From assembly GCF_900128455.1 (NCBI RefSeq), contig NZ_LT635783.1, positions 2,567,935-2,631,934 of the forward strand: 64,000 bases of DNA, in the 5' to 3' direction. Of this stretch, positions 32,999-41,928 are shown piece after piece. Source of the stretch: Bacteroides mediterraneensis (GTDB taxonomy: Bacteria > Bacteroidota > Bacteroidia > Bacteroidales > Bacteroidaceae). The notes below the pieces were generated by a model that saw only the letters and a list, made by a program, of their open reading frames with translations, was not told the origin of the DNA and ran no database searches. A program made the translations under genes and the position numbers. The first letter of the stretch is position 1. Every line of letters starts with the position of its first letter.

Positions 32999-35383
32999 TT
33001 ATTCACTTTTCATTACTTCACTCGGATTGATGCGGGAAGCCTTGTGCACCTGCCAAAGCAACGTGAGGACTGACAATACCATCACTACCAGGAAGGGTAT
33101 CAGGAACAAGCCGACAGTGACTGGAGCCTTTTCCACAAAAGTGGCCGTGTAATGCCGAATCACCAGCCAGGCCACAGGAGCCGCTACCACAAAAGCAAGC
33201 AACTGAACCAAAAGATACCTGCGTCCCAACAAAAGGTACAAATCGCGGCGTGTAGCCCCATTTACTTTCCGAATGGCGATTTCCCGATAACGGCGACGAA
33301 TCTCAAACAAGGAAATGCCCAACAAGCCCAAGCAGGAAACCCAAATAGCCATGTACGAGAACAAGGTATAAATATCGGACGTCCGTTCATCGTCCTTATA
33401 CATTTCTGCCACTTTATCGTCCATCCACTGATAAGTAAAATCATCCGTGTAATACACTTCCTGTTCTATCTTTTTCAAGTATGGCACAAGCTCTTTCTCT
33501 CTGCCGGGTACCGCTTTTATCAATGCAGCCCCCAATGAATTGGAGGAAATGACCAGCAGCATCGGAGGAACACCGTCGGTAAGCCGTTGCGGAAAGAAAT
33601 CTTTTACCACCGCATTTACCGGCATCATGGACGTGCCGTATTCCACCACCTTTCCTTGCACCATGGCCATCCATAATGGCGAGACACTCCGCACAGCCGC
33701 TTTTTCCAAGGTGTCATACCCCAAAGTCTTCATAGCTGTCTCATTCAAAGCAATCTGATAATGCTCATACGAATCAATGTCACCTATCTGTCCCTCCTTC
33801 ACTTTCAATCCGAACATCTTCATGAAATCCGTTGAAGTAAACATGACATACAAAGGAAACTTCTCTCCTTTGTCATTGATTATATCTGTAAAATAACCGC
33901 GCAGGAAGTCCCGGGAAGAAGTCATCCAGCTTTCTATGAAAGGACACTCATCCAGTTTCTGATCAATCGCCTCCCGGCAGGCCCATTGTCTTTGCTGTTG
34001 CTCGGATGTAAGGCTTTCGTATGCACTGTAGCTATTCTCCCGATACAAGTCAGCAAACAAAATCCCCTGTGTAGTATAACCATGAGGAGTATGCATCAGA
34101 AAATCAAAGTGGTGCTGGAAGTAGAAGGCAAGTATTATCAACAACAGGGTAATGGCATACTGTACAAACAGAAAAGCCTGACGATAGACGGACTTGCTTT
34201 TCCCGGCCTGATAGAAGCGCATGCAACTGACTGGATTCTTCAGTCCGTAGCGTACATAAAAAACGAAAGAGGCCAACAAAGGCAGCACAACCAGCAGACT
34301 CCCCGTCAGTACCCAGTCAAAAAAGGTACCCGGTACCGATTCTCCAAACAGGTGGGTGATATAACGGGAAGAAAGTTCTATGATTCCCCAAGCCAGCAAG
34401 ATTGCCCCAGCCATCAGCAACAGATTCTCCAGGTACATCTCGACAAAGAGTCTTCCACGGGAAATGCCAAACACTTTCTTCAGGCCGTACATCCTTGTAC
34501 GCTTCAGCATGGTGACGGAATACAAATTGACGAAACTCAAAATGCCGATCAAAAACAAGAAGATGTCCACACCCGACAAAATATACACATAATTCCGGTT
34601 GCCAAACTGAAAGATACGATTGTATTTATCGGCTATGGAAGATTCGAAATAAAAATCTTTCCAGCCTATGTATCTATACCGGCACAACGCACGCTCATCA
34701 TAAGGATACTTCCGATACACATTCGTTTGCTTGTTCACTTCCTCCAGGTTCAGATGCGGATCCACCCTCATCAGTTCGGTATTCAGCTTGCCCCAGTCAG
34801 GCTTCAGTTGACGCGATACCAACAAATCAAAGTTCCATGTAGTCTTGCAGACCGGTTCTTTCAATACTCCTGTCACCGTCAGCGTCCACTTACCGTACAT
34901 CAGTTTTTTCCCGATGGGCGATTCCTTTCCAAAAAGCCTGCGGGCATACTTCTCGGTCAGAATCGCCACATCCGGACGAGACAGAGCCATACTTCCTTCC
35001 ACCACCTGATAAGAAAAGAAATGAAAGAATGTGGAATCTACTGCAAGCAAATCCGACTGGAAAGCCCGGTCACCAGAAAGAATGGAGGCGTTCTCCTCCT
35101 CCACTACCCGGCACTGTTCGCGTATCCATTTCCGGTCAAGCGCAAATACTCCGTCACTCTCCTGCACCGGATTCTCCCCAGGATATACCGTCCCATCAAC
35201 GTCCCGAAGCGGCACCACAATGGTTGACAGGTCCTGTCCATGCGCATCGACCGTCAGTTCCCGATGGATGTATCGGAGCAAAATAATACAGCAGGCCAGA
35301 CTGAAAGCCAGCCCCAACAGATTAATCAGGGTGTACGTCCGTGCACGAAGCAGGAAACGTAAGGCGTAGCGTAGTGTGTTCAT
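32999..35383 (-). CDS. MacB/FtsX-type ABC permease (second)
   Basis: 794 residues; same architecture as its neighbours. First coupling-type motif TRMYGLKKVFGISRGRLFVE, second EIAIRKVNGATRRDLYLLLG. Start and end are shared with the third permease (MNTLRYALRFLL and RINPSEVMKSE). The periplasmic domains (~50-270 and ~450-650) have little similarity to those of the third permease, and the text differs widely between residues ~60 and ~650. It lies 38 bp after the first permease gene. Confidence 0.9.
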   Translation of the reverse strand: MNTLRYALRFLLRARTYTLINLLGLAFSLACCIILLRYIHRELTVDAHGQDLSTIVVPLRDVDGTVYPGENPVQESDGVFALDRKWIREQCRVVEEENASILSGDRAFQSDLLAVDSTFFHFFSYQVVEGSMALSRPDVAILTEKYARRLFGKESPIGKKLMYGKWTLTVTGVLKEPVCKTTWNFDLLVSRQLKPDWGKLNTELMRVDPHLNLEEVNKQTNVYRKYPYDERALCRYRYIGWKDFYFESSIADKYNRIFQFGNRNYVYILSGVDIFLFLIGILSFVNLYSVTMLKRTRMYGLKKVFGISRGRLFVEMYLENLLLMAGAILLAWGIIELSSRYITHLFGESVPGTFFDWVLTGSLLVVLPLLASFVFYVRYGLKNPVSCMRFYQAGKSKSVYRQAFLFVQYAITLLLIILAFYFQHHFDFLMHTPHGYTTQGILFADLYRENSYSAYESLTSEQQQRQWACREAIDQKLDECPFIESWMTSSRDFLRGYFTDIINDKGEKFPLYVMFTSTDFMKMFGLKVKEGQIGDIDSYEHYQIALNETAMKTLGYDTLEKAAVRSVSPLWMAMVQGKVVEYGTSMMPVNAVVKDFFPQRLTDGVPPMLLVISSNSLGAALIKAVPGREKELVPYLKKIEQEVYYTDDFTYQWMDDKVAEMYKDDERTSDIYTLFSYMAIWVSCLGLLGISLFEIRRRYREIAIRKVNGATRRDLYLLLGRRYLLVQLLAFVVAAPVAWLVIRHYTATFVEKAPVTVGLFLIPFLVVMVLSVLTLLWQVHKASRINPSEVMKSE

Positions 35384-35421
35384 ATTGTTTTCTTTTCTTA
35401 TTTCTATATCATTCTTTTATA

Positions 35422-37800
35422 TCATTCACTCTTTATTACCTCTGCTGGATTCTCCTTCGCCGTTTTCCAAATGCGATGCCCGATACAAGCCGTCACACAA
35501 AGGGCAACACCGACAAAAATCAGCAGAAATGGAAGGAATCCGATTTCCACCTGACGGTTATAATGCTCTATCCAACGTCTCATCACCCACCAGGCAGCAG
35601 GGAAGGCAATCAGCGAAGAGATGACCAACAACAGAGCATATTCCCCGAAAAACATCCCAAGGATATTCCTCACCGTAGCTCCGTTTACCTTGCGGATAGC
35701 TATCTCCTTACGGCGCCGCTCGCAAGCTAATGTCACCAGCGAGTAGATACCAAATATCGAAATGAAGATACACACCAGCGAAGAGAACCCAAGCAATGAC
35801 GACAAGGCATCTTCCGACTTCAGATAATCGTTGTAACGTTCTTCTTCACTATAGAGAAAGAGCTTACGGTCGGGCAGCTCGGCACGCTGCATCTCTTCAA
35901 TGCGACGGCGACATTCGTCCCACGTACCCGGACGGTATTTAAAAAGGACAAAACAGCGGGCGTGCATCCACTCCACCCGGTCGGTGTTGACAAACATCGT
36001 GCAGGGAAGTTTCTCAGTAGGCGATTTATAAGCACAGTCTTTCACCACCCCGATAACGGTCATCGGCTCTGTCTTGCGATCAACAAAAAACAGCTGCTTG
36101 CCTACAGCTTCTTCAGGAGTCCAACCCATCCGGCGGGCCGTACTTTCCAGAATGTTCACCTGCCGATAATCCGACTTTTCCGACACCCATTCGCCTGCCA
36201 ACAGCTGCATACCGTAAAAACGGAAGAAGTCTTCACCTGCCAACACTTCATCAAAAGACAAAGGGTCCTTCAAACGGCCTTCCATACCTGTTCCTCCATC
36301 TATCAAGGACGATGAATAAGCTCCCATACCCAACAACGGCCAGTAAACCGGACGTACCACCTCCGTCACCATCGGCAAGGACTTGATTTTCTCGGCCCAT
36401 ACGTTCATGTCCACATTCATCCAAATGCTGACGGCTGCCCGTCCGCGATAGTCCATACCTGTATCCACATTCCGCAAATGGTGCAGTTGCAGCTGCATGG
36501 CCACCGCACAGAAGATGAAAGCCATACAGACCGTCAGCTGGAGAATGACACTTCCTTTCCGCCAAGCGATACCCGAAAGCGCATTGCCCGTATGCATATT
36601 TCCATGCAATGACCGCTTCTGAAACAGCCATACCCACAGCACCACGATGGCCATCATGACGACCGATACCGACAGGATGTAGAACAAAATTAAACGGTAG
36701 ATTGAAAAGTCAGCATCCTGAATCAGCGTATACCGGAGAAAGACCGGCATCAGCAACTCTACCAATACCATCCCCACGACCAAGGCCGCCAGAATTGTCA
36801 ACAAAAAATCAGTACAAAGCAGGATAACCAACGAACGCAGTCCTGCCCCGCAAACCTGCCGCAACCCCATTTCTCTTCTGCGCGTACGGAAACGGTCGAT
36901 ATAAATCGTCAGGTAATTGATAAAGGCACAAACGATAATAAGTCCGCCCACCACAGCAAACCAGGTGATATAACGGAACTGCACCGTCTGGTTGTTTTTA
37001 AGGATGAAACCTTCCGTGGCACGAAGGCCCGTCAGCGGCTCCAGGTAGAAACGTGTCAGTCCCGTGTTCTCCTGAAACCTGCTTTTGGTCAGTTCTTCGG
37101 GGAAGTGGGCATTCATCTTCTCCAGCAATCGGGAGATATCCGTACCTGGCTTCACTTTGACAAGTGTCCGGTAAGTATAATCGTCCCAGCCTTTCCGTCC
37201 GCTTCCGTTGCCCAGGAAGGCGTACGGGAAATTGGTGTGCGCTCCCCAGTCGCTCACTACAGCGCCAATGGTATATTCCTTGTTCCAGTTGGCATTGGTC
37301 ACGGTTTGGCCAATCACATCCGTAGTGCCAAACAGCTGTTTTGCGGTCTTCTCCGTAATGGCAATACGGCTATCTGTGGAACCGGCACGAAGAAAACTTT
37401 CATCCCCCTCCAAGGTACGGAAGTCCAGCATCCGCAAAGCGGTAGTATCGGGCAGAAGCATGGGCAACTCCAGCATCCGGTTATCCTTCAGCACAAAAAA
37501 AGTTTCTGTCTCAAACAAACAGTAATCTTCAATTTCCGAGTAATGTTCCTTCAAGTAACGTCCCAAGGCATAAGGCGTGAAGCTCGCGGAAGACCCCCCG
37601 AAACTATCGTCATTCACTCCGACCAGATACAGACGGTCTGCATCACGATGAAACGTATCGTACGTCATCTCATAATGTATCCAGAAGGCAGAAAGGGCAA
37701 AGCATGCCAAGCCCACGGCCAGTCCTAAAATACTGACCACACTCTGCATACGGTATTTCAGCAAGTTACGCCAGGCTATTTTCAGGTAATGTGCAATCAT
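35422..37800 (-). CDS. MacB/FtsX-type ABC permease (first in transcription order)
   Basis: 792 residues, starting MIAHYLKIAWRNLLKYRMQS and ending KENPAEVIKSE. First coupling motif REMGLRQVCGAGLRSLVILL, second EIAIRKVNGATVRNILGMFF. TM1 is at ~19-40, and two periplasmic MacB_PCD-like domains lie between membrane blocks. The protein does not share the recent terminal duplication seen in the third/second pair, though its first 20 residues resemble the fourth and fifth permeases. It lies 55 bp downstream of the Sel1 gene. Each permease contains two FtsX units, so each may be a complete transmembrane unit for one ATPase dimer. Confidence 0.9.
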   Translation of the reverse strand: MIAHYLKIAWRNLLKYRMQSVVSILGLAVGLACFALSAFWIHYEMTYDTFHRDADRLYLVGVNDDSFGGSSASFTPYALGRYLKEHYSEIEDYCLFETETFFVLKDNRMLELPMLLPDTTALRMLDFRTLEGDESFLRAGSTDSRIAITEKTAKQLFGTTDVIGQTVTNANWNKEYTIGAVVSDWGAHTNFPYAFLGNGSGRKGWDDYTYRTLVKVKPGTDISRLLEKMNAHFPEELTKSRFQENTGLTRFYLEPLTGLRATEGFILKNNQTVQFRYITWFAVVGGLIIVCAFINYLTIYIDRFRTRRREMGLRQVCGAGLRSLVILLCTDFLLTILAALVVGMVLVELLMPVFLRYTLIQDADFSIYRLILFYILSVSVVMMAIVVLWVWLFQKRSLHGNMHTGNALSGIAWRKGSVILQLTVCMAFIFCAVAMQLQLHHLRNVDTGMDYRGRAAVSIWMNVDMNVWAEKIKSLPMVTEVVRPVYWPLLGMGAYSSSLIDGGTGMEGRLKDPLSFDEVLAGEDFFRFYGMQLLAGEWVSEKSDYRQVNILESTARRMGWTPEEAVGKQLFFVDRKTEPMTVIGVVKDCAYKSPTEKLPCTMFVNTDRVEWMHARCFVLFKYRPGTWDECRRRIEEMQRAELPDRKLFLYSEEERYNDYLKSEDALSSLLGFSSLVCIFISIFGIYSLVTLACERRRKEIAIRKVNGATVRNILGMFFGEYALLLVISSLIAFPAAWWVMRRWIEHYNRQVEIGFLPFLLIFVGVALCVTACIGHRIWKTAKENPAEVIKSE

Positions 37801-37855
37801 ATCTTTTCACTCATTCATATCAACAATTATAAAATCGGGTATTTTTAATACCACA

Positions 37856-38809
37856 TTATATCGCCTTCAATTTCCAATCAAAAATTGAATCGGTTTCAGA
37901 AACCTTCTCCTTATTCTCCACCTTCATGAGAAATTCCAACGCATGGTTATGTCCTTGGGCAGAAGCCTGTTGGAACAAATGTTTTGCCTTGGCATAATCC
38001 TTCTCAACACCTTTTCCGAAATAGTACATCAATCCCAGATTGAACTGCGCCGCGGGAGAATTCAATTCAGCCGCCCTTGAAAAAAGTTCAGCTCCTTTCG
38101 ATAAATCTTTGGGGTATCCATGCCCTTCTATATGAAACACAGCCAGATTAAACAATGCGGAAACATTGTCTCTTGAAGCAGATTTTTCAAACCAGTATAT
38201 GGCATCGCCCACGCTGGTTGAGGTTCCGTAACCGAAAGTATACATATAGCCCAGATTGTTCATTGCGTCCGTATTATTATACGCAGCAGCCCTTTTATAC
38301 AGCTTGAACGCTTCCGAATAGCTCTTGGTGACTCCCCAGCCATGCCTGTAAAGGCTGCCCAATCCCACTTGCGCCTGGGAGTGTCCTTGCAAAGCAGCCA
38401 GACTGAGATATTTTCTGGCTTTAGAATAGTCGATGTCGGTTCCTATGCCATACGCATACATATAGCCCAGATTGTTCTGAGAATCCGCATTGCCGTTATC
38501 TGCCGATTTCAGGAATAATTTCATGGCCTTTTTGTAATTCCTTACCCCTGTCTTCCCCTGATAATATATGTCACCTAAAATAAACTGGCAACGCTTTGCA
38601 CTGTCAATTCTTGCCAGTTTTGAGTACAGTGTCGCGGCGTCCTCATATTTTTTCTGTCTGTACAAACTGTCTGCCTGCATGTAAAGCGTCTGGACATCTC
38701 CCAAAAACCTGGTATATATAGTATTACGGTTTTTAAGCCCCAGTACAATCATTGCCAACAAAAGACAGATTCCCAAAGCAATAGTTATGTGTTTTATTTT
38801 CCCTTTCAT
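37856..38809 (-). CDS. Membrane-anchored Sel1-like repeat protein
   Basis: 317 residues. A single N-terminal TM (~residues 7-24, ITIALGICLLLAMIVLGL) is followed by about six Sel1-like repeats of ~36 residues, with the typical GYMYAYGIGTDIDYSKARKY pattern (AxxxLGxxYxxGxGVxxDxxKAxxxxxxAA). These form an alpha-solenoid that binds other proteins, here on the periplasmic side if the N-terminus is cytoplasmic. It sits between the adaptor gene (208 bp upstream, across palindrome array B) and the first permease gene (55 bp downstream). A scaffold role for the transporter or a peptide substrate is plausible but unproven. Confidence 0.85.
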   Translation of the reverse strand: MKGKIKHITIALGICLLLAMIVLGLKNRNTIYTRFLGDVQTLYMQADSLYRQKKYEDAATLYSKLARIDSAKRCQFILGDIYYQGKTGVRNYKKAMKLFLKSADNGNADSQNNLGYMYAYGIGTDIDYSKARKYLSLAALQGHSQAQVGLGSLYRHGWGVTKSYSEAFKLYKRAAAYNNTDAMNNLGYMYTFGYGTSTSVGDAIYWFEKSASRDNVSALFNLAVFHIEGHGYPKDLSKGAELFSRAAELNSPAAQFNLGLMYYFGKGVEKDYAKAKHLFQQASAQGHNHALEFLMKVENKEKVSETDSIFDWKLKAI

Positions 38810-38905
38810 ACATCAATCATTATATTCTACTATAGGATACTCCGGAGAGTCACTGTTTACAATATTCACTATTATTTTCCCAACCTTCTGTAATTCTTCA
38901 CTTTA

Positions 38906-39002
38906 ATTGTTTTCAGTACTTCCCTGTCAGTACTTCAGTACTCCCTTGAAAGTACTCCAGTACTTCTTAGGCAGTACTCCGGTACTTTCGGGGAAGTACT
39001 GG
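38906..39002. repeat. Array B: AGTACT palindromes at exact 22-bp period
   Basis: Three clear palindromic units have AGTACT half-sites starting at 38929, 38951 and 38973: AGTACTTCAGTACT, AGTACTCCAGTACT and AGTACTCCGGTACT. Two degenerate outer units, one with an intact right half at 38915-38920 and one with an intact left half at 38995-39000, keep the same 22-bp phase. Units are 14-16 bp, spacers 6-8 bp. The array fills half of the 208-bp gap between the adaptor and Sel1 genes in the ABC operon. It shares the period of arrays A and C but not the sequence. On RNA each unit can form a ~6-bp stem with a 4-nt loop. Confidence 0.88.
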
Positions 39003-39017
39003 AAGCATCTGGTTCCT

Positions 39018-40268
39018 TCATTTAAACACCAGCTCTTCCGCGTCGCCAAAGTTATCATATCCTGTGGTAATCACCCAATCGCCGGGCTGCAAACCTTCGG
39101 TGATTTCGTATTGCAGGGGGTTCTGGCGCCCGATGACCACCGGAACCTTTCTCGCCCGGGTCTTGTCGGCATTGAGTTTGTAAATCCACTGACCGCCGGT
39201 CTGCGAATAGAAATTACCGCGTGGAATCACCAAAGCTTGTTCCGGTTGTCCTAACTCAATCTGTACCCGAAAGCTTTTTCCCAGACGGACGTTCTCGGGC
39301 ATTTCTCCCGTAAAGACCAAGTCCACATCAAAGGTGCGGTCTTTCACCTCCGGCACCACCTTACTCACTTTCAAAGCATAACGTTTTCCCTGGTAAGTCA
39401 CAGACGCCGGCAAGCCTACCGTTACCCTATCCACGTAGTATTCGCTCAGGGAAGCATGCACCTTGAACTGCGACATGACCTTCACTTCCGCCAGATTCTC
39501 TCCGGCTGCCACCTGCTGCCCTAATGTGACCTTCACAAAACTAAGCTGCCCATCCGACGGCGCACGTACCACCAGCTCTTCCATCCGCTCCAAGGAACGC
39601 TCCAGCTTCTTCTGTTCCCGTTCCCGGTCGTTGCGCAACAGTTCCCTGCGGATGACCGTCATGGCCGAATCGCTCTGCAGGCTCTGCATCTTCAGCTGGG
39701 TGGAGGCCGTCTTGTAACGGAACTCATCTTCCGACACCTCCAGCTGCGCCTTGCTACGGATGCCCATGCGATATTCTTCCTGCTCCAGGGCAAAGCTTTT
39801 CCGTATCTTGTTCAGTTCGTAAGCAGCCTCCAGTGTCTGCTGTTTCAGGGTCAGACTTTTCTGTTCCATTTCAAGGGATTTCTCCTGATAAGAGATGCGC
39901 TGCTTTTCCCATTCATCCCGCTGGTCGTCTATCTCACGCAACAGGTTGGGATTGGTCAAGACCAAAATAGTGTCTCCCTGCCGCAGCAAACTGCCCTCCT
40001 CGGCCACGATACGCTCTACATTACCCGACTCGCGGGCATTGACCATCAAGGTCAGGATGGGATGCACCACTCCTTCCACGTCCACGTATTCACGGAAAGG
40101 GGCCTGCTTCACCTCGGCCAGTTGCACGGAGCCTGCATCAATGCGTAAGCGCTGCGGACCGGAGGCCAGTACAATCACATAAATCAGTCCGGCCAACAGA
40201 AGTACGCCGCCTGCCAGATAAAAACGATAGCGCACGTACCAGGGTTTCTTTTTCAATTGTATATCCAT
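39018..40268 (-). CDS. MacA/HlyD-like periplasmic adaptor protein
   Basis: 416 residues. An N-terminal TM anchor (~12-32) is followed by a lipoyl half-motif, a long alpha-helical coiled hairpin (~100-220, rich in Glu, Lys and Gln: EKQRISYQEKSLEMEQKSLT), the second lipoyl half (VRAPSDGQLSFVKV), and the beta-barrel and membrane-proximal domains (YVDRVTVGLPASVTYQGKRY). Such adaptors link an ABC exporter of MacB type to a TolC channel. It starts 12 bp after the TolC-like gene and is the second gene of the operon. Its hairpin is longer than in AcrA-like adaptors, as expected for partners of MacB-type permeases. Confidence 0.92.
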   Translation of the reverse strand: MDIQLKKKPWYVRYRFYLAGGVLLLAGLIYVIVLASGPQRLRIDAGSVQLAEVKQAPFREYVDVEGVVHPILTLMVNARESGNVERIVAEEGSLLRQGDTILVLTNPNLLREIDDQRDEWEKQRISYQEKSLEMEQKSLTLKQQTLEAAYELNKIRKSFALEQEEYRMGIRSKAQLEVSEDEFRYKTASTQLKMQSLQSDSAMTVIRRELLRNDREREQKKLERSLERMEELVVRAPSDGQLSFVKVTLGQQVAAGENLAEVKVMSQFKVHASLSEYYVDRVTVGLPASVTYQGKRYALKVSKVVPEVKDRTFDVDLVFTGEMPENVRLGKSFRVQIELGQPEQALVIPRGNFYSQTGGQWIYKLNADKTRARKVPVVIGRQNPLQYEITEGLQPGDWVITTGYDNFGDAEELVFK

Positions 40269-40280
40269 AATCGGTTTGTG

Positions 40281-41750
40281 TTATATTTCAGGTAAAGTTT
40301 CAGTCAGCGGACAATTCCGGTAAAAATCATATTGCGTCAGGCTGCGAAGTCCATAATACAGCATCCAATAGGTTTTCAGGGCCTCGATATAATTGCGCCG
40401 GGAGGTGTCTTTCTCGGTGGTGGCCGCATTCAAATCGAGCACCGACGATTTGCCCATCAGGTAAAGACGGAGGGCCACTTCATACCGCCGACGGGCTGTT
40501 TCATCGGTACGGGAAGCGACTTCCACCTGCCGCGCCTGAAGATTGAACTGCCGCACCATCTGCCGCACGTTCAGTTCAAAGTCGTTCATGCCCTGCTCCA
40601 CCTGCGTCTTGACCAGTTCAATGTTCGATTTGGCCACACGTACCTTTCCTTTTCCTCTTCCCCAGTCCAATATCGGAATCACTACCGACAGGCTCACGTA
40701 TTGCTGGTCGAGGGGATTACGATAGGAATCCCGAAGCCGGTCGGCCGTCTGCGAAAGCCCGAACTGAAGATACAAATCGGCCTTCAATCCCCGACTCGCA
40801 CGGGCGGAAGCCAACTGGCTGCGGCTTTCCAACTGCCTCCGCCGGTAGGTCTCGATTTCCGGACTGTGCAGATGAGCCTGTTCCAGTGCCTTGTCCAAAG
40901 GCACCTCAAAAGCCGGCACACTGTCGTGCGGAATCACCTCTATCTCTTCTTCCTCCCGGATACCCAAGAAAGAACGGAAGGTAAGCATCGCGTCTTCCAC
41001 ACTGATACGGGCTTTCATCAGGTTGGTCTCCTCGGTCAATTTGTTCACCTCCAGCTGCAACATCTCGTTCTCCGTAATGTTGCCGATGCGATACCGCCCG
41101 CGGGCATAGCGATACAAGGTATCGGCAGAGGCATAATTGGCACGGGCAATCTCCATATCGGACTGGGCAGCGGCTAACGCGAAAAACAGTTCACAGGTTT
41201 TCGAAGCAATCAGCTCCAGCGTCTCGCTATATGTTTTCTTGGCTTCCTGAAAACGGACCGGTTCAATGCGGCGGTTCCACTTCAAGGAATTATAGCCAAA
41301 GAGCGACTGCTGGTAACCTATCGTGAAAGGCTGGGTGTTATAGGCCGTACTTTTCTCACCCAGTTCATCCATGCGCTGGGCTGCGGTCTGTATGAAAAAG
41401 CTACCTCCCGTAAACCAGACGTTCTGGCTGACGGAAAGCGTCAGGTCGGTAGCCAACTGGTTCTGGCGGAGAAACAGTTCCGTACCATCGGGCTGGGTTA
41501 CCTTGTTAATCTGCCGGTTCAGATAAGGCGATGCCGACAAACTCACTTCAGGCAGATAGTCTGCCCGAAACGAACGGTAACTCCAGTACGCCGCCCGGTA
41601 GGTATGCCGGGCAGCTTCGGCCTCCGGAGAACTGGCCTGTGCCATCCGGATGGCCTCTTGCAGTGTCAGCTTCTCGCCCCACACGGTTTGTCCACAGAAA
41701 AGCAGACAAGCCATAAGTAATCCTATTTTGTGTTCCATCTTCATACGCAT
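40281..41750 (-). CDS. TolC-like outer-membrane efflux protein
   Basis: About 489 residues. The frame continues upstream to 41966, but that part would overlap the response-regulator gene and has no signal peptide; I chose the cluster of ATGs at 41750/41744/41738, directly before the signal peptide GLLMACLLFCGQTVWG. Two OEP domains with long helical repeats follow (LTLQEAIRMAQASSPEAEAA; LDKALEQAHLHSPEIETYRR). It is the outer-membrane channel of the exporter and the first gene of the operon. A sigma-54-type promoter at 41770-41785 puts the predicted transcription start ~10 bp before the first ATG. Confidence 0.92.
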   Translation of the reverse strand: MRMKMEHKIGLLMACLLFCGQTVWGEKLTLQEAIRMAQASSPEAEAARHTYRAAYWSYRSFRADYLPEVSLSASPYLNRQINKVTQPDGTELFLRQNQLATDLTLSVSQNVWFTGGSFFIQTAAQRMDELGEKSTAYNTQPFTIGYQQSLFGYNSLKWNRRIEPVRFQEAKKTYSETLELIASKTCELFFALAAAQSDMEIARANYASADTLYRYARGRYRIGNITENEMLQLEVNKLTEETNLMKARISVEDAMLTFRSFLGIREEEEIEVIPHDSVPAFEVPLDKALEQAHLHSPEIETYRRRQLESRSQLASARASRGLKADLYLQFGLSQTADRLRDSYRNPLDQQYVSLSVVIPILDWGRGKGKVRVAKSNIELVKTQVEQGMNDFELNVRQMVRQFNLQARQVEVASRTDETARRRYEVALRLYLMGKSSVLDLNAATTEKDTSRRNYIEALKTYWMLYYGLRSLTQYDFYRNCPLTETLPEI

Positions 41751-41769
41751 AGTTATCTGTTTTTTTAGT

Positions 41770-41785
41770 TCCAAAAACCGTGCCA
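41770..41785 (-). promoter_or_regulatory. Sigma-54 (-24/-12) promoter of the ABC export operon
   Basis: On the minus strand the sequence is TGGCACGGTTTTTGGA. It matches the sigma-54 consensus TGGCACG-N4-TTGCW at all but one defined base: the -12 dinucleotide is GG instead of GC, with the correct 10-bp spacing from the -24 GG. It lies 20 bp upstream of the TolC-like ATG. The divergent gene encodes a sigma-54-dependent activator, which makes the match meaningful. Confidence 0.75.
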
Positions 41786-41836
41786 TACGGATAACACATT
41801 GGTTATACGAGAAATAGCAAAATTCAGCAACTCCAG

Positions 41837-41876
41837 TTTGCGTGCGCATCCGCACAAAAAGCGTGCGAAAGTGCAC
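41837..41876. promoter_or_regulatory. Candidate activator-binding (UAS) cluster between divergent genes
   Basis: GTGCG half-sites: an inverted pair GTGCGcatcCGCAC (41842-41855), a further GTGCG at 41863-41867, 21 bp from the first, and GTGCA at 41871-41875. The cluster is 57-90 bp upstream of the sigma-54 -24 element and just upstream of the regulator's own promoter. That is a usual place for enhancer sites of NtrC-type activators. Confidence 0.5.
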
Positions 41877-41899
41877 ATACAGCACAAGCAAAAAAGCAT

Positions 41900-41907
41900 T
41901 ATCTTTG
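41900..41907 (+). promoter_or_regulatory. Bacteroidota -7 box for the response-regulator/kinase genes
   Basis: TATCTTTG matches TAnnTTTG and lies 21 bp upstream of the response-regulator ATG at 41929. This is a housekeeping-type promoter, so regulator synthesis need not depend on sigma-54. The neighbouring UAS-like sites could feed back on it. Confidence 0.55.
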
Positions 41908-41928
41908 CGAAAGACACCTTGATATTGT

